The position numbers and the translations under genes are program-made. A stretch of DNA of 13,377 nucleotides from an uncultured Neomegalonema sp. (GTDB taxonomy: Bacteria; Pseudomonadota; Alphaproteobacteria; Rhodobacterales; Rhodobacteraceae), in NCBI GenBank assembly GCA_937958345.1, contig CALGNW010000009.1, positions 1 through 13,377 on the forward strand. The letters are read 5' to 3'. Under the pieces are notes generated by a model. That model searched no databases. It saw nothing but the letters and a program-made list of their open reading frames with translations, and was not told the DNA's origin. Shown here one piece after another: positions 6,249 through 13,377 of the stretch. Within the stretch, counting starts at the first letter, position 1. Every line of letters begins with the position of its first letter.

Positions 6249-8546
6249 TTACGCGACTGCGTCGCGGGTCGCGCTCACTCGGCCTGGGTTTTCAACAACG
6301 CCGTCCAAAGTCAGTTCGATGCAAGTTCCTGTTTCCACATCGGTCGCGGGTTCCGCGTCCGATAACGTCAGCGTTCCGCCGTGCTCCTCGACCATCCGCT
6401 TGACGATCGAAAGGCCAAGCCCAGTTCCCCGACTTTTCGTTGTGACATACGGCTCAACGACAGTTTTACGTTCCTTTTTAGGCAACCCGACCCCGTTGTC
6501 CGTTACGCTTATCCGAGCGAAAGAGTCTTCTCTTTTAACAGCAATCAAAACGTGGCCTGTGTTGGGTTGGAGGCCCTGATCTATCTCGTAATCCACTCTC
6601 GCAGCGATGGCTTCAACAGCATTTTTGAGCACGTTCGTCAGAGCCTGAGAAATCAGGCCACGATCACACCGAACAATCAGTGTCGGGTCAAGATTGGTCA
6701 GGTCAAACATGACGTCTGGGGCCGCTGATATCTGAAGCATCGCAGCCTCTTTCACAAGCGATGAGATATTTTCATCAGCGAATACCGGTTCAGGCATACG
6801 TGCAAAATTCGAAAACTCTTCCACCATCCTGCGGATCTGTTCGACCTGCCGGACGATCGTATTGGTACATTGTTCAAAAACAGGTCGATCAACGTCGATC
6901 TGCTTGCCGAATTTTCGATGCAGCCGCTCAGCTGACAGTTGGATCGGTGTCAGCGGATTCCTTATTTCGTGAGCCACACGTCGCGCAACGTCGCCCCACG
7001 CAGCAAGCCTTTGCGCCGAGACAAGATCGGTCATATCATCAATTGTGACGACGTAACCTTCTACTTCACCCGAACTTACCTGACAGGCGACGCGGACAAG
7101 AAATTCGCTCTCCCCGCCACGACTGTTAATGACCGCGCGCCCTTCACCGATATGGTCCGGGTTGACGGCTGCGTTCTCGATAATCGGCGCAATCTCCGGA
7201 AAATCTTTCTGAAGAACAATCCCATCTAACGCACCTGCAGGAACATCAAGAAGGTCCTCCGCAAATCCATTTGCGAGATTAACGACGCCGGACTTATCAA
7301 GACGAACGACCCCCGCCGTGACGCCTGATAGAACCGCTTCGGTAAAGCGCCGCCGCTGATCGAGCTGAACATTGGCATCCAACAAAGAGCTACGCTGGCG
7401 TTGAACCTGCTCCGTCATCCGGTTAAATGCCCGAGACAGAACAGCAATCTCATCATCGCCCTTTTCTTCGTTGACGCGTGCATCCAAGTCGCCTTTGGCC
7501 ACTCGATCCGCGGCAGCGGCCAATCTACCAATTGGTCGCGCCAATCGGTCAGCAAACCAAATCCCAAACCAAATTGCGGCTGATAAAATCAAAATTGCGA
7601 AACCAATATACAGGAACGCGAAAATTAACTGCATGTCGCCGCGCTGGCTCTCCAGCTGTTGGTACTGCGCGACCATCGACCGCGTCTCGGCGAGCACCCG
7701 CAAAGCCTCACCGTCAACCGGGCGGACGAGATAGAGAAACGAGTCAAATACACCCGGCAGCGGCTGCAGCGCTCGCACTGCTCCACCGCTGCGATCCTCA
7801 AAGACGTAGACCTCACCGGGTCTGGTTGCAGAAAATTCTCGCTCGGTCGGCGGAGTAAATAAGAAGAGGTAACTATTAGGTCCGCGCGCGATGATTTCAC
7901 CGCTCGAATTCAGAATATAGACCTCGACCAAGCGCCGTTCTTCGGAAACTCGTGCCAAGACGCGTGACAACGTAACTTCATCCGGCACACCGAGCGGCGT
8001 TGCCCGCACGATCTCTGCCGCGATAGCGCTAGCATCTAACCTAATCGCCTGATGGCGCTCACGAACGTAAGATTCGGCAATCGTAACAGAGTTTTGCACG
8101 ACCCCAGCAACCCGCTTGTTCAGCCAACCTTCGAGACTGAAGGTCACTGTCACTGCGGCAAACAGGCCTAAAAGCAAGGCCGGTGCAACAGCAATCAGCG
8201 TGAAGAGCCGCACCATTCTAAGATGTATACGCGAGCCTGCAGATCGCGCGCGCCGCGCAAGAACCAGCATCGCGACCCGCCACGCAATGACGCCGATCAA
8301 AGCAATCGCGAGGCAAAAATCGATAATTAGCATCGTCCGCAGAGCAACACCGTTATCCGCGAATGGGCCTGCCCCCGTCATTAACCCATATGTCAGGATG
8401 GCACAGACCGGCGCCGCAACCGCAAGACATAGCGCAAAGACACTGATCATCCGACGTCGACGGCCGGTGTCATAAAGCCACTTCGGACCAAATCTTCCAA
8501 TAATGTCAGAGCGCGCGAGGGTCATTGTAACTGCTTGTTTCCCCAC
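6249..8546 (-). CDS. ntrY: Membrane sensor histidine kinase NtrY
   Basis: 765 residues with the NtrY layout. Membrane helices lie at about 33-57, 72-96, 114-137 and 306-331, with an extracytoplasmic domain between the last two (about 138-305). These are followed by HAMP (about 330-383), PAS (about 400-505), HisKA with phosphorylated H526 in AHEIRNPLTP (525-534), and HATPase_c with N box NVLKNAVEA (638-646), G1 DNGVG (683-687) and G2 GTGLG (707-711). It senses an unknown periplasmic or redox/nitrogen cue and phosphorylates NtrX. The start is uncertain: the longest reading uses GTG at 8544-8546 with no ribosome binding site, while ATG at 8523-8525 would remove seven residues (GGGGA lies 14 bases before it). 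Either start leaves all domains intact. The 53-bp gap after ntrC contains no convincing terminator, so ntrYX may share the ntrBC transcript or have its own weak promoter. Confidence 0.95.
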   Translation of the reverse strand: MGKQAVTMTLARSDIIGRFGPKWLYDTGRRRRMISVFALCLAVAAPVCAILTYGLMTGAGPFADNGVALRTMLIIDFCLAIALIGVIAWRVAMLVLARRARSAGSRIHLRMVRLFTLIAVAPALLLGLFAAVTVTFSLEGWLNKRVAGVVQNSVTIAESYVRERHQAIRLDASAIAAEIVRATPLGVPDEVTLSRVLARVSEERRLVEVYILNSSGEIIARGPNSYLFLFTPPTEREFSATRPGEVYVFEDRSGGAVRALQPLPGVFDSFLYLVRPVDGEALRVLAETRSMVAQYQQLESQRGDMQLIFAFLYIGFAILILSAAIWFGIWFADRLARPIGRLAAAADRVAKGDLDARVNEEKGDDEIAVLSRAFNRMTEQVQRQRSSLLDANVQLDQRRRFTEAVLSGVTAGVVRLDKSGVVNLANGFAEDLLDVPAGALDGIVLQKDFPEIAPIIENAAVNPDHIGEGRAVINSRGGESEFLVRVACQVSSGEVEGYVVTIDDMTDLVSAQRLAAWGDVARRVAHEIRNPLTPIQLSAERLHRKFGKQIDVDRPVFEQCTNTIVRQVEQIRRMVEEFSNFARMPEPVFADENISSLVKEAAMLQISAAPDVMFDLTNLDPTLIVRCDRGLISQALTNVLKNAVEAIAARVDYEIDQGLQPNTGHVLIAVKREDSFARISVTDNGVGLPKKERKTVVEPYVTTKSRGTGLGLSIVKRMVEEHGGTLTLSDAEPATDVETGTCIELTLDGVVENPGRVSATRDAVA

Positions 8547-8599
8547 TCAATGCGGTTGCTATCAACAAAGCAGCCACACTCGAATGTTGCGTTTCTGCA

Positions 8600-10039
8600 T
8601 CACTTCTTTCGTCGTTCGACCGGAATGTCAAGCTCACGAATTTTCTTTCGCAACGTATTTCTGTTGAGTCCCAATAGGTCGGCTGTTTTGAGCTGATTGC
8701 CCCGGGTGGCCGCGAGCGACAACGCAATCAGAGGAAACTCAATTTCGCGTAGGATCCTTTGATACAGACCTGGGGGCGGTAACGCGTCACCGTGGTTGGC
8801 AAAATATTGCTTCATATGAACTTCGATGATGCTCGATAGGTCTTTGTTATCTTTCAAGTTCGTACCAACAGGAGCATCTTGCAACGCAATCTCGGCCTCG
8901 ACTGTTTGTTGATCAATCAAATCATCGGGGCAAAGCACAGCCAATCGTTTTACCAAGTTTTGCAACTCTCGGACATTTCCGGGCCAGCTGTGCGTTTTTA
9001 AAGCTTCCATCGCCGCCTTGGACATTGTTTTTCGCGGCAATCCGTCAGCAGCAACCTCACGAAGAAAAGTTCGTGCGAGATCGGGGATGTCATCTAATCT
9101 TTCGCGAACCGGCGGCAGTCGAATAGGAGCGACGTTAAGGCGATAGTAGAGGTCTTCGCGAAAAAGCCCTTCCCGTATCAATACCCGAAGATCTTGGTGG
9201 GTTGCGGCAACGATCCGCACATCGGTTTTTTTGGCTCCGGCCCCCCCTACACGGGTGAACTCACCTTCCTGTAACACACGCAAGAGGCGGGTTTGCGCAT
9301 CTGCAGGCATATCGCCTATTTCGTCTAGAAACAGCGTCCCGCCGCGTGCAACCTCGAATTTCCCGCTTGAACGTGACGTCGCCCCGGTAAACGAACCTTT
9401 CTCGTGCCCGAATAGTTCAGACTCGATCAGATCACGCGGAATTGCCGCCATGTTAACAGCAACAAACGGGCCGCCCTTCCTGCGCCCATAGTCGTGCAAC
9501 GCACGGGCGACTAACTCTTTGCCGGTTCCTGACTCGCCGGAGATCATGACGGTTAGATCCGTGTTCATCAGACGTGCCATCACGCGATACACATCCTGCA
9601 TCGCCGCCGAACGACCTACAAGCGGTTGCGGCTCGTCGCGAGGTTCTGTTGGGATATCTTCAGCGGCCATTGCGCCTGACATCGCCTTTTTGACATGAGC
9701 GATAAGTTCTTGAAGATCAAACGGCTTGGGCAAATACTCATAAGCTCCGGCTTCAGCAGCCCGTATCGCCGTCATCACAGTATTCTGCGCGCTCATCACA
9801 ATAATGGGCAATTTTGGCCGCCGCCGCTTCATCGCCGGGAGCATGTCGAGCGAGTCCCCATCTGGCATCATAACATCGGTGATGACAGCATCCCCCTCAC
9901 CTTCTTCGATCCAGCGGTACAGCGTTGAGCACGTTCCGGTTGAACGTGTTTGAAATCCTGCGCGGGCCAGTGCCTGCGACAACACGGTTCGGATCGCGCG
10001 ATCATCGTCAGCGATCAGTACCAATCCAGATGTACTCAC
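8600..10039 (-). CDS. ntrC: Nitrogen regulator NtrC (sigma-54 activator type)
   Basis: 479 residues. The receiver (1-120) has D11/D12, phospho-acceptor D55 (TDVMMPDG), S83 and K105. The AAA+ domain (about 140-370) has Walker A GESGTGKE (168-175), the sigma-54 contact loop GSFTGA (215-220), Walker B LFLDE (236-240) and FREDLYYRLNV (293-303). A Fis-type helix-turn-helix closes the protein (about 446-470, NQLKTADLLGLNRNTLRKKI). It activates nitrogen-assimilation genes when phosphorylated by NtrB. The loop is one substitution from GAFTGA and should be functional, whereas Rhodobacter capsulatus NtrC is reported to lack it and to use sigma-70. The start is GTG at 10037-10039: it overlaps the ntrB stop in GTGA and has a strong AAGGAG eight bases upstream. 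Confidence 0.96.
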   Translation of the reverse strand: MSTSGLVLIADDDRAIRTVLSQALARAGFQTRSTGTCSTLYRWIEEGEGDAVITDVMMPDGDSLDMLPAMKRRRPKLPIIVMSAQNTVMTAIRAAEAGAYEYLPKPFDLQELIAHVKKAMSGAMAAEDIPTEPRDEPQPLVGRSAAMQDVYRVMARLMNTDLTVMISGESGTGKELVARALHDYGRRKGGPFVAVNMAAIPRDLIESELFGHEKGSFTGATSRSSGKFEVARGGTLFLDEIGDMPADAQTRLLRVLQEGEFTRVGGAGAKKTDVRIVAATHQDLRVLIREGLFREDLYYRLNVAPIRLPPVRERLDDIPDLARTFLREVAADGLPRKTMSKAAMEALKTHSWPGNVRELQNLVKRLAVLCPDDLIDQQTVEAEIALQDAPVGTNLKDNKDLSSIIEVHMKQYFANHGDALPPPGLYQRILREIEFPLIALSLAATRGNQLKTADLLGLNRNTLRKKIRELDIPVERRKK

Positions 10040-11118
10040 GATTTCAGCTCCTTATGAACTGGAAGAAGCATGCGGAAGGTGGTGCGCCCGACGTCGGTGT
10101 CACATTCGATGATCCCGCCGTGGTCCGCGATAATTTTGGAGACGAGCGCAAGGCCCAGCCCTGCCCCGCTTGCCTTTGAGGTCACGAAAGGTTCGAAGAT
10201 AAAAGGTGCGAAATCATCAGGGATTCCAGGGCCGTTGTCTGAAATCGTAACCTCTAACGGCAAGCTCCGGCGCTCGTCGGTGTTAATGCCGGCGAGGCGC
10301 ACGCCCGGGCGGTAGGCGGTTTTCAGCGTGATAATGCCCCCTTCTCCCACAGCCTCTGAGGCATTCTTCAGAAGGTTCTGGAATGCCTGCGCTAATTGAT
10401 CACGGTCACCAGATGTGGGCGGTAAAGACGGATCGTAGTTTTCAACGAAGGTGACCCTCGCCCCAAACCCCACCTGCGCGGCACGGCGCGTGAGTTGAAG
10501 CGCATCGTGCAGGTTCACCGGATGCATGTCGATAGGCCGCGAGTCGGTGAAGTGCTCCATACGCTCCACAAGCCTTTGAATTCGCGATGACTCTTCCTGG
10601 ATCAACTCGCACAATTCCACCTCTCCGTCAGGCACGGACATTTGCAAAAGTTGTGCTGCGCCGGAAATCGCGGCAAGCGGGTTCTTAATCTCATGGGACA
10701 GCGCCGCTGCCATGCCTGTGACCGACCGCGCTGCCCCGCGATGCGCCAGACTGCGGTTCATCTTCTCGGCGATGCTGCCATGTTGCATAATGATCAGCAG
10801 GGCTTGGCAATCGTCTAAGTCACTGATTGCGCTTATTTGTACATGGGCAAGTCGCGTTTCGGTATCCGCCCAATGCACGTCAATGTCGCGTTCGGATAGT
10901 GAAATTCCCTCTTGCCGTGCCTGCTCGATCAATGTCGCCAGACGCGAACCCTCGGGCGCAAACTCAACAATAGAGCGACCTCGCATGCTCCGTGCGCTGA
11001 CGGAGAAGAATTGCTCTGCCGCAGGGTTGAACGCGACGATCATGCCCTGCGCGTCGGTTGCAATAGCGGGGTGAGTCAGCGCGTTCCACAGCACCTCATA
11101 GTTGACCCCCTCAGTCAT
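10036..11118 (-). CDS. ntrB: Nitrogen sensor kinase/phosphatase NtrB (GlnL)
   Basis: Soluble histidine kinase of 360 residues from the chosen start, with no membrane helices. It has a PAS domain (about 7-115), a dimerisation/phosphotransfer domain with H142 in SHEIKNPLAA (141-150), and HATPase_c with N box NLLKNASEA (248-256), G1 DNGPG (294-298) and G2 GAGLG (318-322). In the family, PII controls whether NtrB phosphorylates or dephosphorylates NtrC. The reading frame extends to an ATG at 11131-11133, but the ATG at 11116-11118 is preferred because it overlaps the dusB stop codon in ATGA and has GAGG seven bases upstream. The gene end overlaps the ntrC start in GTGA. dusB-ntrB-ntrC thus form a tightly coupled operon. 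Confidence 0.95.
   Translation of the reverse strand: MTEGVNYEVLWNALTHPAIATDAQGMIVAFNPAAEQFFSVSARSMRGRSIVEFAPEGSRLATLIEQARQEGISLSERDIDVHWADTETRLAHVQISAISDLDDCQALLIIMQHGSIAEKMNRSLAHRGAARSVTGMAAALSHEIKNPLAAISGAAQLLQMSVPDGEVELCELIQEESSRIQRLVERMEHFTDSRPIDMHPVNLHDALQLTRRAAQVGFGARVTFVENYDPSLPPTSGDRDQLAQAFQNLLKNASEAVGEGGIITLKTAYRPGVRLAGINTDERRSLPLEVTISDNGPGIPDDFAPFIFEPFVTSKASGAGLGLALVSKIIADHGGIIECDTDVGRTTFRMLLPVHKELKS
10048..10053 (-). promoter_or_regulatory. Ribosome binding site fixing the ntrC GTG start
   Basis: AAGGAG lies within the last codons of ntrB, eight bases before GTG 10037-10039. It is the strongest Shine-Dalgarno match in the operon and supports the non-ATG start. Confidence 0.75.
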
Positions 11119-12116
11119 GCTGCGGCCTCGCATACCACCGGATCAGGCCACTCGAACGCCCGTAATTCAGAAATTATATCAAATACTTCCATTGATCGGA
11201 TAACACGCGAACGCAGCGCGTCACCGCCCTCGCGGCCCGCCAGATACCAGCTCAGATGCTTGCGCATGCACTTCACGCCGTTCTGGACGCCATAGCATGA
11301 CAGCGCCCCCTCATACTGCTCGACGACCAGATCCGCCAGCGCAGCACCCGATGGCGCAAAACCCGCGTCAAACCCTTGCAAAACTCTTGAAATCGCCCCG
11401 ATGGCCCATGGAGAGCCGTAAGAACCGCGCCCGATCATCACCCCCGCCGCGCCGGATGCATCCAATGCGGCCCGCGCATCCTCTGCCGTCAGAATATCGC
11501 CGTTCACCAGAACCGGGATCGAGACGGCATCAACAACCGCCCGCACCGCGCTCCAATCCGCTCTGCCCTTATAAAACTGCGCGCGCGTGCGTCCGTGGAC
11601 GGAGATCATCTGCACCCCGGCCGCTTCGGCCCGCTTGGCGATGTCGGCGGCGTTCAGGCAGGTATCATCCCATCCCAGCCGCATCTTCAGCGTCACGGGG
11701 ACCGGGCTTGCTCCGACGGTCGCCTCGATCAACCGCAAGGCGTGGTCGGGGTCGCGCATCAGGGCCGAACCGGAATAGCCGTTGGTCACTTTTTTGGCCG
11801 GACAGCCCATGTTGATGTCGATGACCCGTGCGCCCGAACCGGCAACGCGCCGTGTTGCCTCGGCCATCCAGTCGGCCTCGCATCCGGCCAGTTGCACAGC
11901 GGCCAGCGTTTCGTCCGCCGTGACAGCCGAGCGCGTTTTCGACATCGCGCCATCGGTCACCATCTCGCGGCTCTGCACCATTTCCGACACGACATAGGGC
12001 GCACCGAACCGCGCCGCGATCCGCCGGAACGGTGCGTCGGTGATACCGGCCATCGGCGCAAGCGCGACGGCGGCAGAGGCGGTTTCAGAACCGATCTTGA
12101 GCGGGCCGACGGCCAT
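11115..12116 (-). CDS. dusB: tRNA-dihydrouridine synthase DusB (NifR3)
   Basis: 333 residues from the chosen start. It is a flavin-dependent enzyme that reduces uridine to dihydrouridine in tRNA. Motifs are APMAGITD (20-27, FMN binding), NMGCPAKKV (102-110) with catalytic C105, K144 in LKMR, H174/R176 in VHGRTR (173-178), NGD (205-207) and IGRG (228-231). A C-terminal helical part (about 245-325) contains KHLSWY. The reading frame is open upstream to 12221, across the divergent gene's start, but the added residues do not look like Dus protein. ATG 12114-12116 has AAGGTG nine bases upstream. As nifR3 this gene commonly heads the ntrBC operon in alphaproteobacteria; the link to nitrogen control is positional. 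Its bases look richer in G+C than the ntrY-trk part. Confidence 0.95.
   Translation of the reverse strand: MAVGPLKIGSETASAAVALAPMAGITDAPFRRIAARFGAPYVVSEMVQSREMVTDGAMSKTRSAVTADETLAAVQLAGCEADWMAEATRRVAGSGARVIDINMGCPAKKVTNGYSGSALMRDPDHALRLIEATVGASPVPVTLKMRLGWDDTCLNAADIAKRAEAAGVQMISVHGRTRAQFYKGRADWSAVRAVVDAVSIPVLVNGDILTAEDARAALDASGAAGVMIGRGSYGSPWAIGAISRVLQGFDAGFAPSGAALADLVVEQYEGALSCYGVQNGVKCMRKHLSWYLAGREGGDALRSRVIRSMEVFDIISELRAFEWPDPVVCEAAA
11126..11129 (-). promoter_or_regulatory. Ribosome binding site deciding the ntrB start
   Basis: GAGG lies seven bases before ATG 11116-11118, within the last codons of dusB. The alternative upstream ATG (11131-11133) has only a weak GGTGG before it. This and the ATGA overlap favour the shorter protein. 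Confidence 0.6.
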
Positions 12117-12125
12117 GTGTACTTT

Positions 12126-12131
12126 CACCTT
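12126..12131 (-). promoter_or_regulatory. Ribosome binding site deciding the dusB start
   Basis: AAGGTG lies nine bases before ATG 12114-12116, supporting this start rather than the longer open frame reaching 12221. Confidence 0.6.
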
Positions 12132-12146
12132 CAACTGGGCCTGTCC

Positions 12147-12175
12147 GCAATATCTTTTGCACAATCCATGTGCAA
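12147..12175 (-). promoter_or_regulatory. Weak candidate promoter for dusB-ntrBC
   Basis: TTGCAC (12175-12170) followed after 17 bp by TATTGC (12152-12147), or after 15 bp by GATATT (12154-12149). The -35 is fair and both -10 choices are poor. The -35 lies inside the palindrome, an arrangement typical of repression. Confidence 0.3.
12157..12175. promoter_or_regulatory. Palindromic operator in the dusB/ispDF gap, NtrC-box-like
   Basis: TTGCACA (12157-12163) and TGTGCAA (12169-12175) form a perfect 7-bp inverted repeat with a 5-base centre. The core TGCAC-N7-GTGCA (12158-12174, 17 bp) has the half-site sequence and spacing of the enteric NtrC consensus (TGCACC-N5-GGTGCA); only the inner pair (A/T rather than C/G) differs. 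The centre is 50 bp upstream of the dusB start codon. Each arm contains TTGCAC, a possible -35 element, so a bound regulator could block divergent promoters. In Rhizobium etli and Azospirillum the nifR3-ntrBC operons are described as autoregulated by NtrC, which fits. The palindrome is seen directly; the NtrC assignment is inferred. Confidence 0.6.
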
Positions 12176-12193
12176 GTTCATAAGAGTGCCTAA

Positions 12194-13377
12194 ATGATAG
12201 AACCAAACGACACACCGGCACGCACCACCGGCCTTATTGTTGCGGCGGGGCGCGGAACCCGCGCGGGCGACGGCGGTCCGAAACAATATCGGATGCTGGC
12301 GGGCGAGCGCGTGCTGGCCCGCACCCTGCGCGCCTTTCTCGATCATCCGAAGATCGACCGCGTAACCGTCGTTATCCACGCTGACGATGCCGCGGAATAT
12401 GCCCGCGCTGCGCCGGACCACCCTAAACTGAGCCCGCCCGTCACCGGCGGCGCAACCCGCGCGGACAGTGTGCTGAACGGCCTGCAAACGCTGGCGGGCA
12501 CGGACCGCGTACTCATCCATGACGCCGCCCGCCCGTTCGTTTCGGCAGCGGTTATCACCCGCATTACCGACGCGCTGGAGGCCGACGAGGGCGCGGTCCC
12601 GACCCTGCCGGCCATCGACTCCATGCGCCGTATTTCGGGCGGCGCACTGGCCGAACCCGTCCCCCGCGACACCATCCGCCGGGCGCAAACACCACAGGGT
12701 TTCCGCCTCGCAACCCTGCTGCCGATCATGCAGGCCGCCGCCGCCGATGGCACGCTCAAGACCCTCACGGACGAGGCCGAGGCCCTGATTGCTGCCGGTC
12801 GCCGTGTGGCGTCGGTCGAGGGCGATCCGATAAACTTCAAACTGACCGTGCCGGAGGATTTTACGATGGCCGAACGCCTGCTCGCGACGCCGGATACCCG
12901 CCCTTTTGATGTGAGAACGGGTCAGGGCTATGACGTTCACGCCTTCGGGCCGGGCGATCACGTAATCCTCTGCGGCGTTAAAATCCCCCATGACCGGGGT
13001 CTGATGGGCCATTCCGACGCCGATGTCGGCCTGCACACCATCACCGATGCGCTGCTCGGGGCCGTGGCCGAGGGCGATATAGGTCGCCATTTCCCGCCCT
13101 CGGATCCGCAGTGGAAAGGCGTCGACAGCGCGGTTTTCCTGCACCGCGCGGTCGAGATTGTAACCGCGCGCGGCTATACTATATCCAACTTAGATACGAC
13201 ACTGATCTGCGAAGAACCCAAGATCACCCCGCACGCCCCGGCCATGATCGCCCGCGTCGCCGAAATCTGCGGCCTTGACCCCTCCCGCATCAGCATCAAA
13301 GCCACCACCTCCGAAAGCCTCGGATTCACAGGCCGACGCGAAGGCATCGCCGCAACGGCGGTGGTGACGGTGATTGG
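12194..13377 (+). CDS. ispDF: Bifunctional IspD/IspF enzyme of the MEP isoprenoid pathway (3' end cut by the window)
   Basis: The frame runs open from ATG 12194 to the window end (394 complete codons). IspD part (about 10-232), 2-C-methyl-D-erythritol 4-phosphate cytidylyltransferase: CTP-binding VAAGRGTRAGDGGPKQY (16-32, K30), RADSVLNGL (89-97) and HDAARPF (109-115). IspF part (about 238 to end), 2-C-methyl-D-erythritol 2,4-cyclodiphosphate synthase: metal ligands D247 and H249 in GYDVHAF and H281 in GHSDADVGLH (272-281), plus TTSESLGFTGRREGIAA (371-387). Comparison with IspF proteins suggests only a few residues are missing. The fusion is known in alphaproteobacteria and epsilonproteobacteria. 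It makes two non-consecutive steps (third and fifth) towards IPP/DMAPP. It is transcribed divergently from dusB; the ribosome binding site is weak (AAGAG, seven bases before the ATG). Confidence 0.97.
   Translation, partial: MIEPNDTPARTTGLIVAAGRGTRAGDGGPKQYRMLAGERVLARTLRAFLDHPKIDRVTVVIHADDAAEYARAAPDHPKLSPPVTGGATRADSVLNGLQTLAGTDRVLIHDAARPFVSAAVITRITDALEADEGAVPTLPAIDSMRRISGGALAEPVPRDTIRRAQTPQGFRLATLLPIMQAAAADGTLKTLTDEAEALIAAGRRVASVEGDPINFKLTVPEDFTMAERLLATPDTRPFDVRTGQGYDVHAFGPGDHVILCGVKIPHDRGLMGHSDADVGLHTITDALLGAVAEGDIGRHFPPSDPQWKGVDSAVFLHRAVEIVTARGYTISNLDTTLICEEPKITPHAPAMIARVAEICGLDPSRISIKATTSESLGFTGRREGIAATAVVTVI

Noticed and set aside
5893..6579. 228-codon open frame on the + strand across the ntrX start and ntrY end
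   Set aside because: It crosses two well-supported minus-strand genes, shows no family motif and has no ribosome binding site; it is a shadow frame.
8547..8599. Sigma-54-like sequence before ntrY on the minus strand (TGGCTGC-N4-TTGAT)
   Set aside because: The GG doublet is present, but the essential GC of the -12 element reads GA, and no NtrC-type site was seen nearby. It is a near miss, probably by chance.
11119..11133. Upstream ATG for ntrB at 11131-11133
   Set aside because: It lies inside dusB with a weak ribosome binding site; the ATG at 11116-11118 has an ATGA overlap with dusB and GAGG at the proper distance.
12117..12221. N-terminal extension of dusB up to 12221
   Set aside because: The extra residues do not resemble Dus proteins, overlap the ispDF start and contain the divergent control region. 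The internal ATG at 12114-12116 has a good ribosome binding site.
12131..13144. Long open frame on the minus strand opposite ispDF (337 codons)
   Set aside because: It has no recognisable domain and is rich in Arg, Gly and Ala as expected for the shadow of a GC-rich gene. The opposite strand encodes a complete set of IspD and IspF motifs.

Overview
The window is a chromosomal housekeeping and regulatory block from an alphaproteobacterium, most likely of the Rhodobacterales (Rhodobacter/Roseobacter group). This rests on the gene order ispDF <> dusB(nifR3)-ntrB-ntrC-ntrY-ntrX-trkA-trkH-hfq-hflX, the fused IspD-IspF enzyme, the short Hfq and the linked NtrBC and NtrYX systems. No sequence search was run; names come from motifs, lengths and synteny.

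Layout from right to left. The bifunctional isoprenoid enzyme ispDF (12194 to the window end) is the only gene on the + strand, and its last few codons are cut off. A 77-bp divergent gap separates it from a minus-strand series that fills the rest of the window: dusB-ntrB-ntrC (4-bp ATGA and GTGA overlaps), ntrY-ntrX, trkA-trkH (9-bp and 5-bp gaps after ntrX and trkA), then after a 131-bp gap hfq-hflX (GTGA overlap). Bases 1-141 look like the end of an IS21-type insertion sequence lying only 30 bp past the hflX stop codon.

How it works together. NtrB/NtrC is the nitrogen-status kinase and response regulator pair. NtrY/NtrX is a second, membrane-bound pair linked to nitrogen, redox and envelope control. 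TrkA/TrkH form a potassium uptake system. Hfq is the sRNA chaperone and HflX the ribosome-rescue GTPase. DusB modifies tRNA.

The most notable non-coding signals are: (a) a perfect inverted repeat in the dusB/ispDF gap whose TGCAC-N7-GTGCA geometry matches the classical NtrC box, suggesting autoregulation of dusB-ntrBC; (b) an A-rich run of four in-register ARN triplets covering the hfq ribosome binding site, suggesting Hfq autocontrol; (c) a palindrome in the trkH-hfq gap overlapping a candidate hfq promoter; (d) three phased repeats at the insertion-sequence end. NtrC keeps the sigma-54 contact loop (as GSFTGA), unlike the NtrC described from Rhodobacter capsulatus, whereas NtrX lacks it. 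I see no wholly new system. No gap exceeds 300 bp; the 47-bp ntrY-ntrX gap holds only the ntrX ribosome binding site, and the 53-bp ntrC-ntrY gap shows nothing convincing.
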